A stretch of 64,000 bases of DNA from Hymenobacter caeli (GTDB lineage: Bacteria > Bacteroidota > Bacteroidia > Cytophagales > Hymenobacteraceae), in contig NZ_JABSNP010000008.1 in NCBI RefSeq assembly GCF_013294115.1, positions 124,001 through 188,000 of the forward strand. The letters are read 5' to 3'. Both the position numbers and the translations under genes were made by a program. This document shows positions 28,257-36,754 of this stretch, piece by piece; position 1 is the first letter of the stretch, and each line of letters begins with the position of its first letter. The notes under the pieces are model-generated. The model did no database searches. It was not told the DNA's origin and saw only the letters and a program-made list of their open reading frames with translations.

Positions 28257-29438
28257 TTACCGAATAATCGGGGAGCGCTCGAAGGGCCGGGTGCGGTCGA
28301 ACAGGAAGCGGTAGGTGGCGTGGGTTTTACGGATTTTGGCCCCAATGGAGCGCGTGGTGACCAGCATCCGCGGGTTGAAGTCGCCAATCCAGTTCATTTC
28401 AATGTCGGTGTAGCCGCCCGAGATGAACCGTTTTTGGGCGTCCAGAATCAGGGCCGAATCGAGGCCCGTGCCCTGGTGGGCCGGTACCACCCCGTAGATG
28501 ATGCCGAGCATTTTCTTGTCGCGGCGGCGGCCGTAGCGCCACTGCTGCCACACGAAGCGCAGCTTGCCCAGCAGGTCGAGGCGGCGGCCCACGTGCTTGA
28601 AAATCTGGTTCAGCTCGGGCAGGCTCAGGAAAAAGGCCACCGGCTCGTCGTCGTGGTAGGCAAAGGCCAGCAGGCGCTCGTCGAGCACGGGCGTCATTTC
28701 GCGCACCAGGTCGCGGGCCTGGTCGAGGCTCATGGGCTTCACGCCCGCGTGGCGGCCCCAGGCCAGGTTGTACACGTGGTGGAAATCCTGGGCCAGCTTT
28801 TCAGGCGCGGCCTTGCGGCCGTGGGCGAAGCGGTAGCGCGGGTCGGCTTCAAACCCGGCCAGGCGCTTGGCAAAGCTGGGATGCAGCTCCGTAAGGACCG
28901 GCCGGGCGCAGGTGAACTGCTTGAAATACACTTCAAACCCGTAGCCCTCGAACAAGGCTTGGTAGTACGGCGGGTGCCAGAACATGCCGTAGTTAGGCTC
29001 CCATTCAAAACCGTCAATCAGCACGCCCCAGAACCGGTCCCGCTCGCCGAAGTTGATGGGGCCGTCCATGGCCTGCATGCCCCGCGCCGCCAGCCAGGCG
29101 CGGCCCGCGTCGAAGAGCAGGCCGGCCGCCACCGGGTCGTTGGGGGCCTCGAAGAAGCCGAGGCCGCCGGTGGGCAGGTCGGGGTTTTTCACGTCCACCG
29201 CCTCGCGGTTGAGGAAGGCGGCCACCCGGCCCACGGCGATGCCCTCGGCGTCGAGCAGCACCCAGCGCACGGCTTCGCCGGTGGCCAGGTTGGGGTTTTT
29301 CAGGGGGTCGAACACGGCCTCGATTTCGTTGTCGAGCGGGCCGATGTACTGCGGGCGGTGGCCATGCAGTCGCTGCGGCACGGCCAGGAACAGCCCGTGC
29401 CAGGCCAGCGAGTCAACTTCGTGCAGGGTGTAGCTCAT
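28257..29438 (-). CDS. GNAT-like N-acyltransferase family protein (YghO-like)
   Basis: A 393-residue cytoplasmic protein. The C-terminal half (IIYGVVPAHQGTGLDSALIL) resembles the acetyl-CoA loop of GNAT enzymes with the Q-x-x-G form. The N-terminal half is the extension found in YghO-type proteins. The substrate is unknown. The ATG at 29438 is five bases after the -7 box TACTTTTG, which argues for a leaderless mRNA and against the upstream extension to 29474. Confidence 0.7.
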   Translation of the reverse strand: MSYTLHEVDSLAWHGLFLAVPQRLHGHRPQYIGPLDNEIEAVFDPLKNPNLATGEAVRWVLLDAEGIAVGRVAAFLNREAVDVKNPDLPTGGLGFFEAPNDPVAAGLLFDAGRAWLAARGMQAMDGPINFGERDRFWGVLIDGFEWEPNYGMFWHPPYYQALFEGYGFEVYFKQFTCARPVLTELHPSFAKRLAGFEADPRYRFAHGRKAAPEKLAQDFHHVYNLAWGRHAGVKPMSLDQARDLVREMTPVLDERLLAFAYHDDEPVAFFLSLPELNQIFKHVGRRLDLLGKLRFVWQQWRYGRRRDKKMLGIIYGVVPAHQGTGLDSALILDAQKRFISGGYTDIEMNWIGDFNPRMLVTTRSIGAKIRKTHATYRFLFDRTRPFERSPIIR

Positions 29439-29443
29439 CGGCG

Positions 29444-29451
29444 CAAAAGTA
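29444..29451 (-). promoter_or_regulatory. -7 box TACTTTTG five bases before a start codon
   Basis: A perfect TAnnTTTG match on the minus strand, five bases upstream of the ATG of the GNAT-like gene. Confidence 0.5.
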
Positions 29452-29497
29452 CAAGGGCACGGGCCCCGCGGCACTTCCCGGCCCCAAAAGCGGGCGG

Positions 29498-30301
29498 CTA
29501 AAAATCGCTGGGGACCTTGCTGGCCTTGGCGGGCATCAACGTCATGGCTTCTTGCAGGTCCGCTACCAAGTGCCGGGCCTCGCGCGTGGCTTCTACTTTA
29601 AGGTCGCGCCAGGGCTTGGTACTCCCGATGCCTACGTAGCCGTACAGACTGGCTTTATCCTGCTCCAGTGGGCCACCCGACCGCATGTTGGGTACCCCAG
29701 CGGCATCGTGGGCCAAGTCAGTGAGGACGTATTTGTAGCGGCCGTCTTTCACGTAGATGGTGAGGGTGTGCCGCACCACGCCGGCGTAGCTACTGCGCAA
29801 CACGCCCGCGTAGGGGGTGCGCACCCGAGCGATGCGGGCGCTTTTCACGGTTATTTGCGCTTGGTCTTGCAGTTGCACTACGTCGTCTTTCAGGGGGTAC
29901 GCCCGCGCGACCCAGGCGCGGGCGCGGGCGTACAGATCGGCTTGGCTCACGCCTGGCACGGGCACCACCCCTTCGTAAGCGATGCGCTGGGTTTGGGGGT
30001 CGAGGGGCAGCGGCGCAGCGTCGTCGGGGTCGTAGTCGCTCAGCGCCCGTACCGGGACCAGGTACAGAAACCCCTCCCGCTTAGCCACTACCCACCGGGG
30101 CGAGAATTTACCCACCACCACCACCTCTTCCTGGCTGGGCACTAGCACGGCGGGCCGGCCCGCCGTGTCGGCGGCGCTGCGGTACAGCGGCGCTTTCACC
30201 AGCCCCACGTGGCAGGCAATGGGCGGCGTGGTGGCCACCAGCTTTTGGGCAGTAGCGGCCACGGGCAACAGCAGCGAAAGAAATAGCGAAAAAGCTTTCA
30301 T
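29498..30301 (-). CDS. Secreted DUF4468 domain protein
   Basis: A 267-residue precursor with a signal peptide (cleavage near ATAQ19). The middle (about 95-190) fits DUF4468, a TBP2-like fold common in Bacteroidota: YEGVVPVPGVSQADLYARAR followed by alternating strands. The first part includes a WVVAKREGFLYLV SH3-like stretch. The function is unknown and the protein probably acts in the envelope. The ATG at 30301 is chosen for the signal peptide. Confidence 0.75.
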   Translation of the reverse strand: MKAFSLFLSLLLPVAATAQKLVATTPPIACHVGLVKAPLYRSAADTAGRPAVLVPSQEEVVVVGKFSPRWVVAKREGFLYLVPVRALSDYDPDDAAPLPLDPQTQRIAYEGVVPVPGVSQADLYARARAWVARAYPLKDDVVQLQDQAQITVKSARIARVRTPYAGVLRSSYAGVVRHTLTIYVKDGRYKYVLTDLAHDAAGVPNMRSGGPLEQDKASLYGYVGIGSTKPWRDLKVEATREARHLVADLQEAMTLMPAKASKVPSDF

Positions 30302-30385
30302 TAATCCCAAGCACCAAGCGCGAATACGCCGCAAAATAGCACGCGCTTAACGGACCTAACCGACCGTAACCAATCAGCGGACGGA

Positions 30386-30423
30386 GAAAAAAAACAGCCA
30401 CTCAGAATAAATTCTAAGTGGCT
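30386..30423 (-). terminator. Terminator after tRNA-Val pair
   Basis: 13-base arms at 30396-30408 and 30411-30423 with one mismatch, followed on the minus strand by eight Ts. It ends the tRNA-Val transcription unit. Confidence 0.8.
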
Positions 30424-30434
30424 ATCAATCAATG

Positions 30435-30509
30435 TGGGAAGTAAAGGATTCGAACCTTCGACCTCTGGCGTGTGAAGCAAGCGCTCTAAACCAACTGAGC
30501 TAACCTCCC
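30435..30509 (-). tRNA. tRNA-Val (anticodon CAC)
   Basis: A 75-base cloverleaf with acceptor GGGAGGT/ACTTCCC and discriminator A. Loop TTCACAC gives the anticodon CAC. The anticodon stem CTTGC/GCCAG contains one T-C mismatch at the middle pair, which is unusual. The T arm GAAGG-TTCGAAT-CCTTT is otherwise normal. It lies 80 bases downstream of the second tRNA-Val. Confidence 0.9.
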
Positions 30510-30589
30510 GGGGTATCGAGTCAAACCAACGTTCAACCCAAAATCAAAACTACTGCTTTATTTATGTGCTAACTGACTAGTTATCAATG

Positions 30590-30664
30590 TGGGAGATACT
30601 GGGTTCGAACCAGTGACCCTCTGCTTGTAAGGCAGATGCTCTGAACCAGCTGAGCTAATCTCCC
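30590..30664 (-). tRNA. tRNA-Val (anticodon TAC)
   Basis: A complete 75-base cloverleaf with acceptor GGGAGAT/ATCTCCC and discriminator A. The stem CTGCC/GGCAG orientation closes loop TTACAA with TAC as anticodon. It reads GTA and other GTN codons and is probably cotranscribed with tRNA-Val(CAC). A weak -7-like box CATCTTTG is present at 30686-30693. Confidence 0.95.
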
Positions 30665-30904
30665 GGGGATTTTCGTTTGGGATTGCAAAGATGGAGGATT
30701 TTTTTCGGTTGGGCCAACTGGAAGGAGCGGCGAAAGACGTTTTTCGGTTGAATCTTTCCCCAATCACGAGGCAAGCCATTTATTTTCAGTCGAATAAATT
30801 TTTGTTTTTTCAGATTAAACGCTCCGCGGAACGGCTGGAACGTAATGGCCTGACTTCCGTTAAACACCCGGCAACTGTGCCCTTTCTCACCCTTCTTCCC
30901 CACC

Positions 30905-31774
30905 ATGGACGCGCAACTCTTAAAGAACTATTCAGAAGCCGAAAAAACGGCTTACCTCAGCGCCGTCGCTAGCTTGGCCACCGCTGACCGACAGGCGTCG
31001 GGCAACGAAACCCAGTTTTTGCAGGGCCTGGCCCAGCAAGCGGGGCTGTCGGACGACAGCACGCAACAGGTGCTGGCCGCCGCCCAAGACTCTAATAACC
31101 AAACCATCCAGCAAAACCTGGACGTGTTGAAGAACAGCGACCTGCGCTTTTCCCTCATCACCGACCTCATCAGCTTCTCCCGCGCCGACGGGGCCTACTC
31201 CAACGACGAAGAGGCGATGGTGGGCAAAATGGCCGCCTACCTGGGCATCAACACCGACCAGAAACAAACCTTGGAAAAGGTGGTGGACCAAGCCGCCAAC
31301 GTGCCCCACGACCCCCAGGACCCGGCCAAAGAAGGCTTCTTCGACCGCATCGGCGACACGCTCTCCGGCGCGGGCATCCCCAAAGGAGCCCTGATGGGCG
31401 GCTTATTAGGCGTGGTGGCCCCCATGGTGCTCTCGCGCATAAGCGGCGGCGGTAACAACCAATCGAATAGTTCGAGCGGCGGCTTGGGCGGGCTGTTGGG
31501 CGGTAGCATGGGCGGCCTGCTCGGCGGTGCCACCCAAGGCGGTATGGGCGGCATGCTCGGGGGCCTGCTGGGCAGCGTGATGGGCGGCGGCCAGGGCAAC
31601 AGCCAAGGCTCGGCCATCGGCAGCGGGGGCCTGGGCTCGATTATGTCCGTGCTGGGGGGACTGGGCGGCCAGCCCAACTCGCAGCCGGCCAGCGCGGGCG
31701 GCAGCGGCCTGGGCGGCCTGCTCAGCGGCGGCATGGGCAGCCTGCTGGGCGGCATCTTCGGTGGCAACCGCTAG
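30905..31774 (+). CDS. TerB-like protein with glycine-rich C-terminus
   Basis: A 289-residue protein. The first 140 residues form an all-helical TerB-like domain with the acidic loop SRADGAYSNDEEAMV typical of the family. The remainder (about 155-289) is extremely Gly-rich with repeated GLGGLLGG and GGMGG words and looks disordered or membrane-inserting. TerB domains occur with tellurite-resistance and stress systems. No other ter gene is present. A strong bidirectional terminator follows. Confidence 0.7.
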   Translation: MDAQLLKNYSEAEKTAYLSAVASLATADRQASGNETQFLQGLAQQAGLSDDSTQQVLAAAQDSNNQTIQQNLDVLKNSDLRFSLITDLISFSRADGAYSNDEEAMVGKMAAYLGINTDQKQTLEKVVDQAANVPHDPQDPAKEGFFDRIGDTLSGAGIPKGALMGGLLGVVAPMVLSRISGGGNNQSNSSSGGLGGLLGGSMGGLLGGATQGGMGGMLGGLLGSVMGGGQGNSQGSAIGSGGLGSIMSVLGGLGGQPNSQPASAGGSGLGGLLSGGMGSLLGGIFGGNR

Positions 31775-31795
31775 CGGCCAGCAACGAAACTACAG

Positions 31796-31839
31796 CACCC
31801 AAAAAAAGCGGCTCCATCTGGAGCCGCTTTTTTTGGGTG
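31796..31839. terminator. Bidirectional terminator
   Basis: Perfect 20-base arms around ATCT, with A-run and T-run inside the stem. It separates the TerB-like gene from the convergent MscS gene. Confidence 0.9.
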
Positions 31840-31863
31840 CTGACCGGGGCAGGCCCGAGGGCC

Positions 31864-32976
31864 TTAGGCGCTGGCCACGGCCGCAGCGGGGGTATTGTTG
31901 GCCAGCAGGCCGCCTTCTTTCTCCACCACTTCCACGATGCTGTAATTCAGGGCCTCCTTGGTGTCAAGGTACTCGTCGTAGCTGCTGGTTTCAACGAAGT
32001 ACTGCACCGTTACTTCTCTGCCGTTGGTGGTGAGGGCGTTGAATTTCATCTGCACGTCCTGCGTCACGAGTGGGTGCGCTTGCATGGCGGCCACCGCCCC
32101 GGCGATGATGGCGTGGAGCTGGGCGCTGGTGGTGCGCTGGTCGAAGGTGAGCGTGAAACCCACGCGCCGGGCCGTGCGCAGGCTTAGGTTATCGAGGGGC
32201 TTATCGATCATGCTTTTGTTGGGCACGGTGAGGTAGCTTTTCTCGGCCGTGCGCAGGCGGGTGCTGCGGAACCCAATTTTTTCCACCGTGCCGCTTACGG
32301 CCCCGGCCGTCACGAGGTCGCCCACACCGAAGGGCTGGTCGAGGAAAATCGTGAACGAGGCCAGCAGGTTTTCGAGGCTTTCCTTAGCGGCGAAGGCGAT
32401 GGCCAGCCCCCCGATGCCCAGGCCCCCGATAAGGGCCGTCACGTCCACCCCGAATACTTTGCCCATCACCACCAGCAGGCCAATGACGACCACGAACACC
32501 TTCAGCAAATCTTTGGCGAAGGGCAGAAACTGGCTGTCGAGGCGGTCGGCCGCGGCCGCGGCGTTGAGGGCCGCGCGGCGCTGCACCACCAGCAGCGCGA
32601 AATCGATGAGGCGCAGAATGACCCACACCACGGCACCAATCACGCCCAAATGAAAAAGGTCTAGCAGCGCCGTCTTGGGCCAGGGCTCGGTGCCCGGCTT
32701 GGGCACCAGCGGCAGCGGGTAACGCAGCAGGTTGAAGGCCACGAACACCGTGATGAGCAGCAGCAGCGCGCCCAGGGGTCGGATGAGCAAGTCGTGCAGC
32801 TCCTTTTCGCTCACGCCGGCCGTGTAGCGCTTGGTAAGCCGAAAAAATCCGCTGCTAACCAAGCGCGAAAGCACGCGGTTAAGGCCCGCGCCGACGGCTA
32901 ACACCAGCAGGGCCCATACGTAGTCGAGCAGTTCGTTGCCCAGCAGTTCGCGGTGCAGAAAGGGAGGTTCATTCAT
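31864..32976 (-). CDS. Small-conductance mechanosensitive channel (MscS family)
   Basis: A 370-residue inner-membrane channel that opens under membrane tension during osmotic downshock. About four membrane segments precede the pore helix and beta domain: GLGIGGLAIAFAAKESLENL, then FTIFLDQPFGVGD, is the MscS core. The C-terminal alpha-beta domain follows. Length is between E. coli MscS and the larger paralogues. The ATG at 32976 is chosen; eight more residues are possible in frame. Confidence 0.92.
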   Translation of the reverse strand: MNEPPFLHRELLGNELLDYVWALLVLAVGAGLNRVLSRLVSSGFFRLTKRYTAGVSEKELHDLLIRPLGALLLLITVFVAFNLLRYPLPLVPKPGTEPWPKTALLDLFHLGVIGAVVWVILRLIDFALLVVQRRAALNAAAAADRLDSQFLPFAKDLLKVFVVVIGLLVVMGKVFGVDVTALIGGLGIGGLAIAFAAKESLENLLASFTIFLDQPFGVGDLVTAGAVSGTVEKIGFRSTRLRTAEKSYLTVPNKSMIDKPLDNLSLRTARRVGFTLTFDQRTTSAQLHAIIAGAVAAMQAHPLVTQDVQMKFNALTTNGREVTVQYFVETSSYDEYLDTKEALNYSIVEVVEKEGGLLANNTPAAAVASA

Positions 32977-33199
32977 ATTATTTGTTGGCGAGCCCACCAA
33001 GCAAGCAGTGTTGATGCCGGCGCGATGGGCCCGTCGTCTTCAATTTTCAGTCCAGTATGGCTCCAATTTTACGTTGGAATATTACCAGGCCCGAATTTTA
33101 TACCCTCCCTTACTCGAACCAATTGGGGAAAGATATTGTATAAGCTGTATTCTAGATTTTGGGAAATCATTCAGGGAAATTCCTCTTTATTAATTCTTC

Positions 33200-33520
33200 A
33201 TGAAACCACTCCTTTCGCGCGTTGAGGCGCAACAGTTGGACCGTGCGGCTGCAATGCTCAAAGTTCTCTCTCATCCGAAACGTCTCGCCATTGTCGACCT
33301 GCTCGGCAAGGGCAAAGGCAAAGACAACCAGTTGTCTGTCACTGACATATATCAAGCCCTTGATTTACCGCAGGCCATTGCCTCGCAACACCTCATCACC
33401 CTCAAGGATCGGGGCGTGTTGAAGTCGACCAAGGTTGGCACTAAGATTTATTATTCGCTGGCTGTGCCGCAGCTGCTCAAAGTCATCGACACCCTGGAGG
33501 ATTACTCCGGCAAAGTTTAG
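33200..33520 (+). CDS. ArsR-family winged-helix regulator
   Basis: A 106-residue DNA-binding protein with the ArsR fold: LKVLSHPKRLAIVDLLGKG then a helix-turn-helix (about 45-70) and a beta wing (GVLKSTKVGTKIYYSL). No cysteine is present, so a classical metal-sensing thiolate site is ruled out. Relatives may sense redox or biofilm cues through other residues. It is divergent from the MscS gene across 223 AT-rich bases and is followed by a terminator, so it is monocistronic. The target is unknown. Confidence 0.88.
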   Translation: MKPLLSRVEAQQLDRAAAMLKVLSHPKRLAIVDLLGKGKGKDNQLSVTDIYQALDLPQAIASQHLITLKDRGVLKSTKVGTKIYYSLAVPQLLKVIDTLEDYSGKV

Positions 33521-33540
33521 AAGGTTCGATCCTTTCCCAC

Positions 33541-33574
33541 GCAAAAAGGCCGCCCGGTTGGGCGGCCTTTTTGC
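33541..33574. terminator. Bidirectional terminator
   Basis: 15-base perfect arms (GCAAAAAGGCCGCCC) around GGTT. It lies between the ArsR gene and the convergent hemA. Confidence 0.88.
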
Positions 33575-33612
33575 GTTTTTATATTTTACAACTACTTTTT
33601 TGTATACCGGTT

Positions 33613-34890
33613 TTACGCCGTCGGCTGGCGCTCCAAATCAAACAGGTCGCTGAGCAAGTCCACGAGCTGGCCGGCCTCGGTTTCGTCGCGTTTGCAAGCG
33701 GCCTTGAGGTGCAGCACCTGCTGCTTGAGCACTCGCTGCATCAGCGAGCGGGTCACCTCGTCAAGCAGCTTGGTTTCGGCGGGGGTAGCTTTTTTCTGGA
33801 AGCGGTCCAGCTCTTCGAGGCGCAGCTGCTCGAGGGTGGCTTTCACTTTCTGAATAATGGGCGACACCATCATTTCCTTGGCCCAGTCGTGCAGGCCGAC
33901 GAGGCTCTCGGCGATGATGGCCCGCACCTTGGGCACGGCCGCTAGGCGCATCTCCAGGGCCGCCGAGGCCTTGCTCTGGATGGCGTCGACGTTGTACACC
34001 AGCACGCCGGGCACCAGCTCCACGTCGGGGGCAATGCTGCGGGGCACGCTCAGGTCGAGGAAAAACTTGTAGCTCAACACGTCGAGGTGGCGCACCAGCT
34101 CGGGGGTGAAGAAGGGCTCGGCGCAGTTGATGGACGAGATGATGACGTCGGCCTCGCGCAGGGCGGGCACGATGGCCTCAAAATCCACGACGTGCAGCCC
34201 GGGGCACTCGCTGGCCAGGGCATCGGCCTTGGAGCGGGTACGGTTGCAGAGCGTAACGCTGGCGAAGGCTTTGCTGTTGGCTAAGTGGCGGCACACATCG
34301 GCCCCAATCTCGCCCAGGCCCACCACCAGCACGCGGGGGCTGGCCACGTCGGCTGTCAGCTCTTCGGCCAGCTCCACGGTGGCGTAACTCATCGAAGCGG
34401 CGCCATCGCGGAAGCTGGTTTCGGTTTGAACGCGCTTGTTGGTGAAGAAGATGGTGTGCAGCAGCCGGTGCAGGAAAGGCCCCGCAGCGTCGGCGTCGGC
34501 GGCCCACTGGTAAGCCATTTTCACTTGGTTGCTGATTTGCAGGTCGCCCACTACCTGGGCGTCGAGGCCCATGGCTACTTCAAACAAGTGCTGCACGGCG
34601 TCGTCGGCCGAAGTCAGCAGATCGAAGTACGGCAGGAAGCTGCCCACGTCGGGGCGGCCCTTGAGGGCCCCCAGGGCGAGGATGATGTCGCGGCTGCGGT
34701 CGTCGTCGGCCGCGTAATACACCTCGGTGCGGTTGCAGGTGCTGAGCACGAGCAGGTCGGCCAAGCCCAACTCGTGGCGCAGCGTGTTCAGAAAGCGGCG
34801 GCACGCGGCCTCGTCCAAGGCCAGCAGCTCGCGGATGGCGAGGGGTGCTTTTTTGAAGGAGAGACTGACGGCCTTGAACGGGTGAGACAT
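33613..34890 (-). CDS. hemA: Glutamyl-tRNA reductase
   Basis: A 425-residue enzyme that reduces glutamyl-tRNA to glutamate-1-semialdehyde, the first committed step of C5 tetrapyrrole synthesis. The catalytic C52 lies in STCNRTEVY. The NADPH-binding motif VLVVGLGEIGADVC is near residue 180, and the C-terminal dimerisation helices (about 310-425) are present. The ATG at 34890 gives the family's usual start. It stands alone, with the EamA gene divergent. Confidence 0.95.
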   Translation of the reverse strand: MSHPFKAVSLSFKKAPLAIRELLALDEAACRRFLNTLRHELGLADLLVLSTCNRTEVYYAADDDRSRDIILALGALKGRPDVGSFLPYFDLLTSADDAVQHLFEVAMGLDAQVVGDLQISNQVKMAYQWAADADAAGPFLHRLLHTIFFTNKRVQTETSFRDGAASMSYATVELAEELTADVASPRVLVVGLGEIGADVCRHLANSKAFASVTLCNRTRSKADALASECPGLHVVDFEAIVPALREADVIISSINCAEPFFTPELVRHLDVLSYKFFLDLSVPRSIAPDVELVPGVLVYNVDAIQSKASAALEMRLAAVPKVRAIIAESLVGLHDWAKEMMVSPIIQKVKATLEQLRLEELDRFQKKATPAETKLLDEVTRSLMQRVLKQQVLHLKAACKRDETEAGQLVDLLSDLFDLERQPTA

Positions 34891-35033
34891 AAAGAAGCCG
34901 GGGTTGAACCGGTTCACAAAATTAGGGCTGGATTGTCAAAGATTGAAACAGCCAAACCGCGTAAGGGGTTCGGACCCGGCAATGAGAATATTTACGGGAC
35001 GAACCGCGCTAAATTCTGGTTGAACGGAAGTTG

Positions 35034-35041
35034 TACTTTTG
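35034..35041 (+). promoter_or_regulatory. -7 box TACTTTTG four bases before a start codon
   Basis: A perfect TAnnTTTG match ending four bases before the ATG at 35046. No TTTG word is found at -33. Confidence 0.5.
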
Positions 35042-35045
35042 CGGC

Positions 35046-36032
35046 ATGCCCTCGCCCACCCTGCCCCTGCCGGCCAACCCGGACCTGCTTGCCTCCGCTG
35101 CGGGGTCCGCTGCCCCCGCAGCGGCCCCCGCCCCGCCCGCCCCAGCCCCCCCGCTAGCCGCCGCCTGGGCCCTGCTGCTGGTGCTGGCCGGTATCTGGGG
35201 CACGTCGTTCATCCTGATGAAGAAGGGGCTAGTGGTGTTTTCGGCGCTGGAGCTGGGGGCCTGCCGCGTGAGCGTGGCGGCGCTGCTGCTGCTACCGTTT
35301 GCCCTGCGCCACGTGGGCGGGGTCGAGCGCAGCCGCTTCAAGTGGCTGGCGCTGAGCGGAGTAGTGGGCACCCTGATTCCGGCCTTCTTGTTTGCCTACG
35401 CCGAAACCCGGCTGGCCTCGGGGCTGGCCGGGGTGCTCAACGCCCTCACGGTGATGTTCACGCTGCTGTTGGGGGCCCTACTGTTCGGGCAGCGCCTCAC
35501 GGGCCCGCGGGTGCTGGGCATCGGGCTGGGCCTGGCGGGCACGGTGGTGATGCTGCGGCTCGGCGGCAGCGGCGACGCCGCGCTCGTCGCTGCCGGCAAC
35601 GCTTGGTACGGCGGCTACATCGTGGCCGCCACGCTGGGCTACGGCTTGAGCGTAAACGTGATAAAATATAAACTAGGCGGCATGAAGCCGATGGCCGTGA
35701 CGGCGGTGCTGCTGCTGCTGATTGGGGGCCCGGCGCTGGCCTACCTGCTGCTGGGCACGGCCTTCCTGCACAAGCTGGCGGCGGTGCCGGGGGCGTGGGC
35801 AGCGTTTGGCTACGTCGCGCTGCTGGCCACCCTGAGCACGGCCGTGGCCATGGTACTGTTCAACAAGCTTATCCAGCAGTCTACGGCGCTGTTTGCCTCG
35901 TCCAGCACCTACCTCATTCCCATCGTGGCCCTGGCCTGGGGGGCCCTCGACGGCGAAGCCTTTAACCTGTGGCACCTGCTGGGCATGGTCGTTATCCTGG
36001 CCGGCGTGCTCATCATTCACCGGGCGCGGTGA
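35046..36032 (+). CDS. EamA/DMT-family transporter
   Basis: A 328-residue inner-membrane protein with ten predicted helices in two EamA repeats. The first repeat begins WALLLVLAGIWGTSFILMKKG and the second WYGGYIVAATLGYGLSVN. A Pro/Ala-rich cytoplasmic N-terminus of about 40 residues precedes them. The family exports amino acids, nucleosides or drugs, and the substrate here is not predictable. It has a -7 box almost touching the start codon. Confidence 0.9.
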   Translation: MPSPTLPLPANPDLLASAAGSAAPAAAPAPPAPAPPLAAAWALLLVLAGIWGTSFILMKKGLVVFSALELGACRVSVAALLLLPFALRHVGGVERSRFKWLALSGVVGTLIPAFLFAYAETRLASGLAGVLNALTVMFTLLLGALLFGQRLTGPRVLGIGLGLAGTVVMLRLGGSGDAALVAAGNAWYGGYIVAATLGYGLSVNVIKYKLGGMKPMAVTAVLLLLIGGPALAYLLLGTAFLHKLAAVPGAWAAFGYVALLATLSTAVAMVLFNKLIQQSTALFASSSTYLIPIVALAWGALDGEAFNLWHLLGMVVILAGVLIIHRAR

Positions 36033-36050
36033 CAGCGCGGTGAAAAGGAC

Positions 36051-36569
36051 CTAGTGGACGTCGCGGTATTTTAACCGGGACGTGATGTAGTTCGGGAGCA
36101 CCTTTTGCTGGTCGTACATTAGCAAGGCCTGGTACAGCTTTCCATTGGTGAAACGGGCCAGCTTACCGACCCCAACCCCGCCGAACAGCCCCAACAAAAT
36201 GCCGTACCCCAGGAGGGAAACGTTCACCGTGGTCGTGCCCGAGCCGTTGGTGGTGGTGCCCGTTTGGCTGGCGACAAACGCAATGGCCGCGGCACCCGTG
36301 GCCAGCCACAAAGCCCCGCCGGTCTGCTTGCGGGCAAACAAGTGAATGGTGGCGGTGGCTTCCTTGCTGGCAGCGTAGCGCTGGTACAGGTACGTTTTGT
36401 AGTTGCCCGGTACTTGCGCCGGAGGCAACAACGCGGCAGGATCGGGGGCAACGGGACCGGCGGCTACCGGTGAAGGCGAAGAACCAGTAGGCACTGTTTG
36501 CCCTCGTCCCGCCAACGAATACGTCCCTAAAATTATAATAATGAGCCAAATGCGTAGTTGTGTTAACAT
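36051..36569 (-). CDS. Hypothetical exported or membrane protein
   Basis: A 172-residue protein with an N-terminal hydrophobic segment and signal-like end (IIILGTYSLAGRGQ), a Pro/Ala spacer, a tyrosine-rich stretch (YKTYLYQRYAASKEA), and two further hydrophobic segments around 90-108 and 118-138. I do not recognise the family. A start at 36620 would add 17 residues. The gene is convergent with the EamA gene. Its N-terminal part is AT-richer than the neighbours. Confidence 0.6.
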   Translation of the reverse strand: MLTQLRIWLIIIILGTYSLAGRGQTVPTGSSPSPVAAGPVAPDPAALLPPAQVPGNYKTYLYQRYAASKEATATIHLFARKQTGGALWLATGAAAIAFVASQTGTTTNGSGTTTVNVSLLGYGILLGLFGGVGVGKLARFTNGKLYQALLMYDQQKVLPNYITSRLKYRDVH

Positions 36570-36754
36570 TTGAAAGGAAATAAAACGTAAAAAATTGACC
36601 GTTGATACGATAGTATTCATGGGTTTAAAAGCAAAGATATACGCCGTGACATGCTGGCTGCGCAGAAAACCGGCATTGCTTGATCCGTCGCTTCCGCTGG
36701 CTCCGTGCACGCTTTGGAGGCCCGCACGGGGCCAGCGGCCGGGGCCCGCAAACA

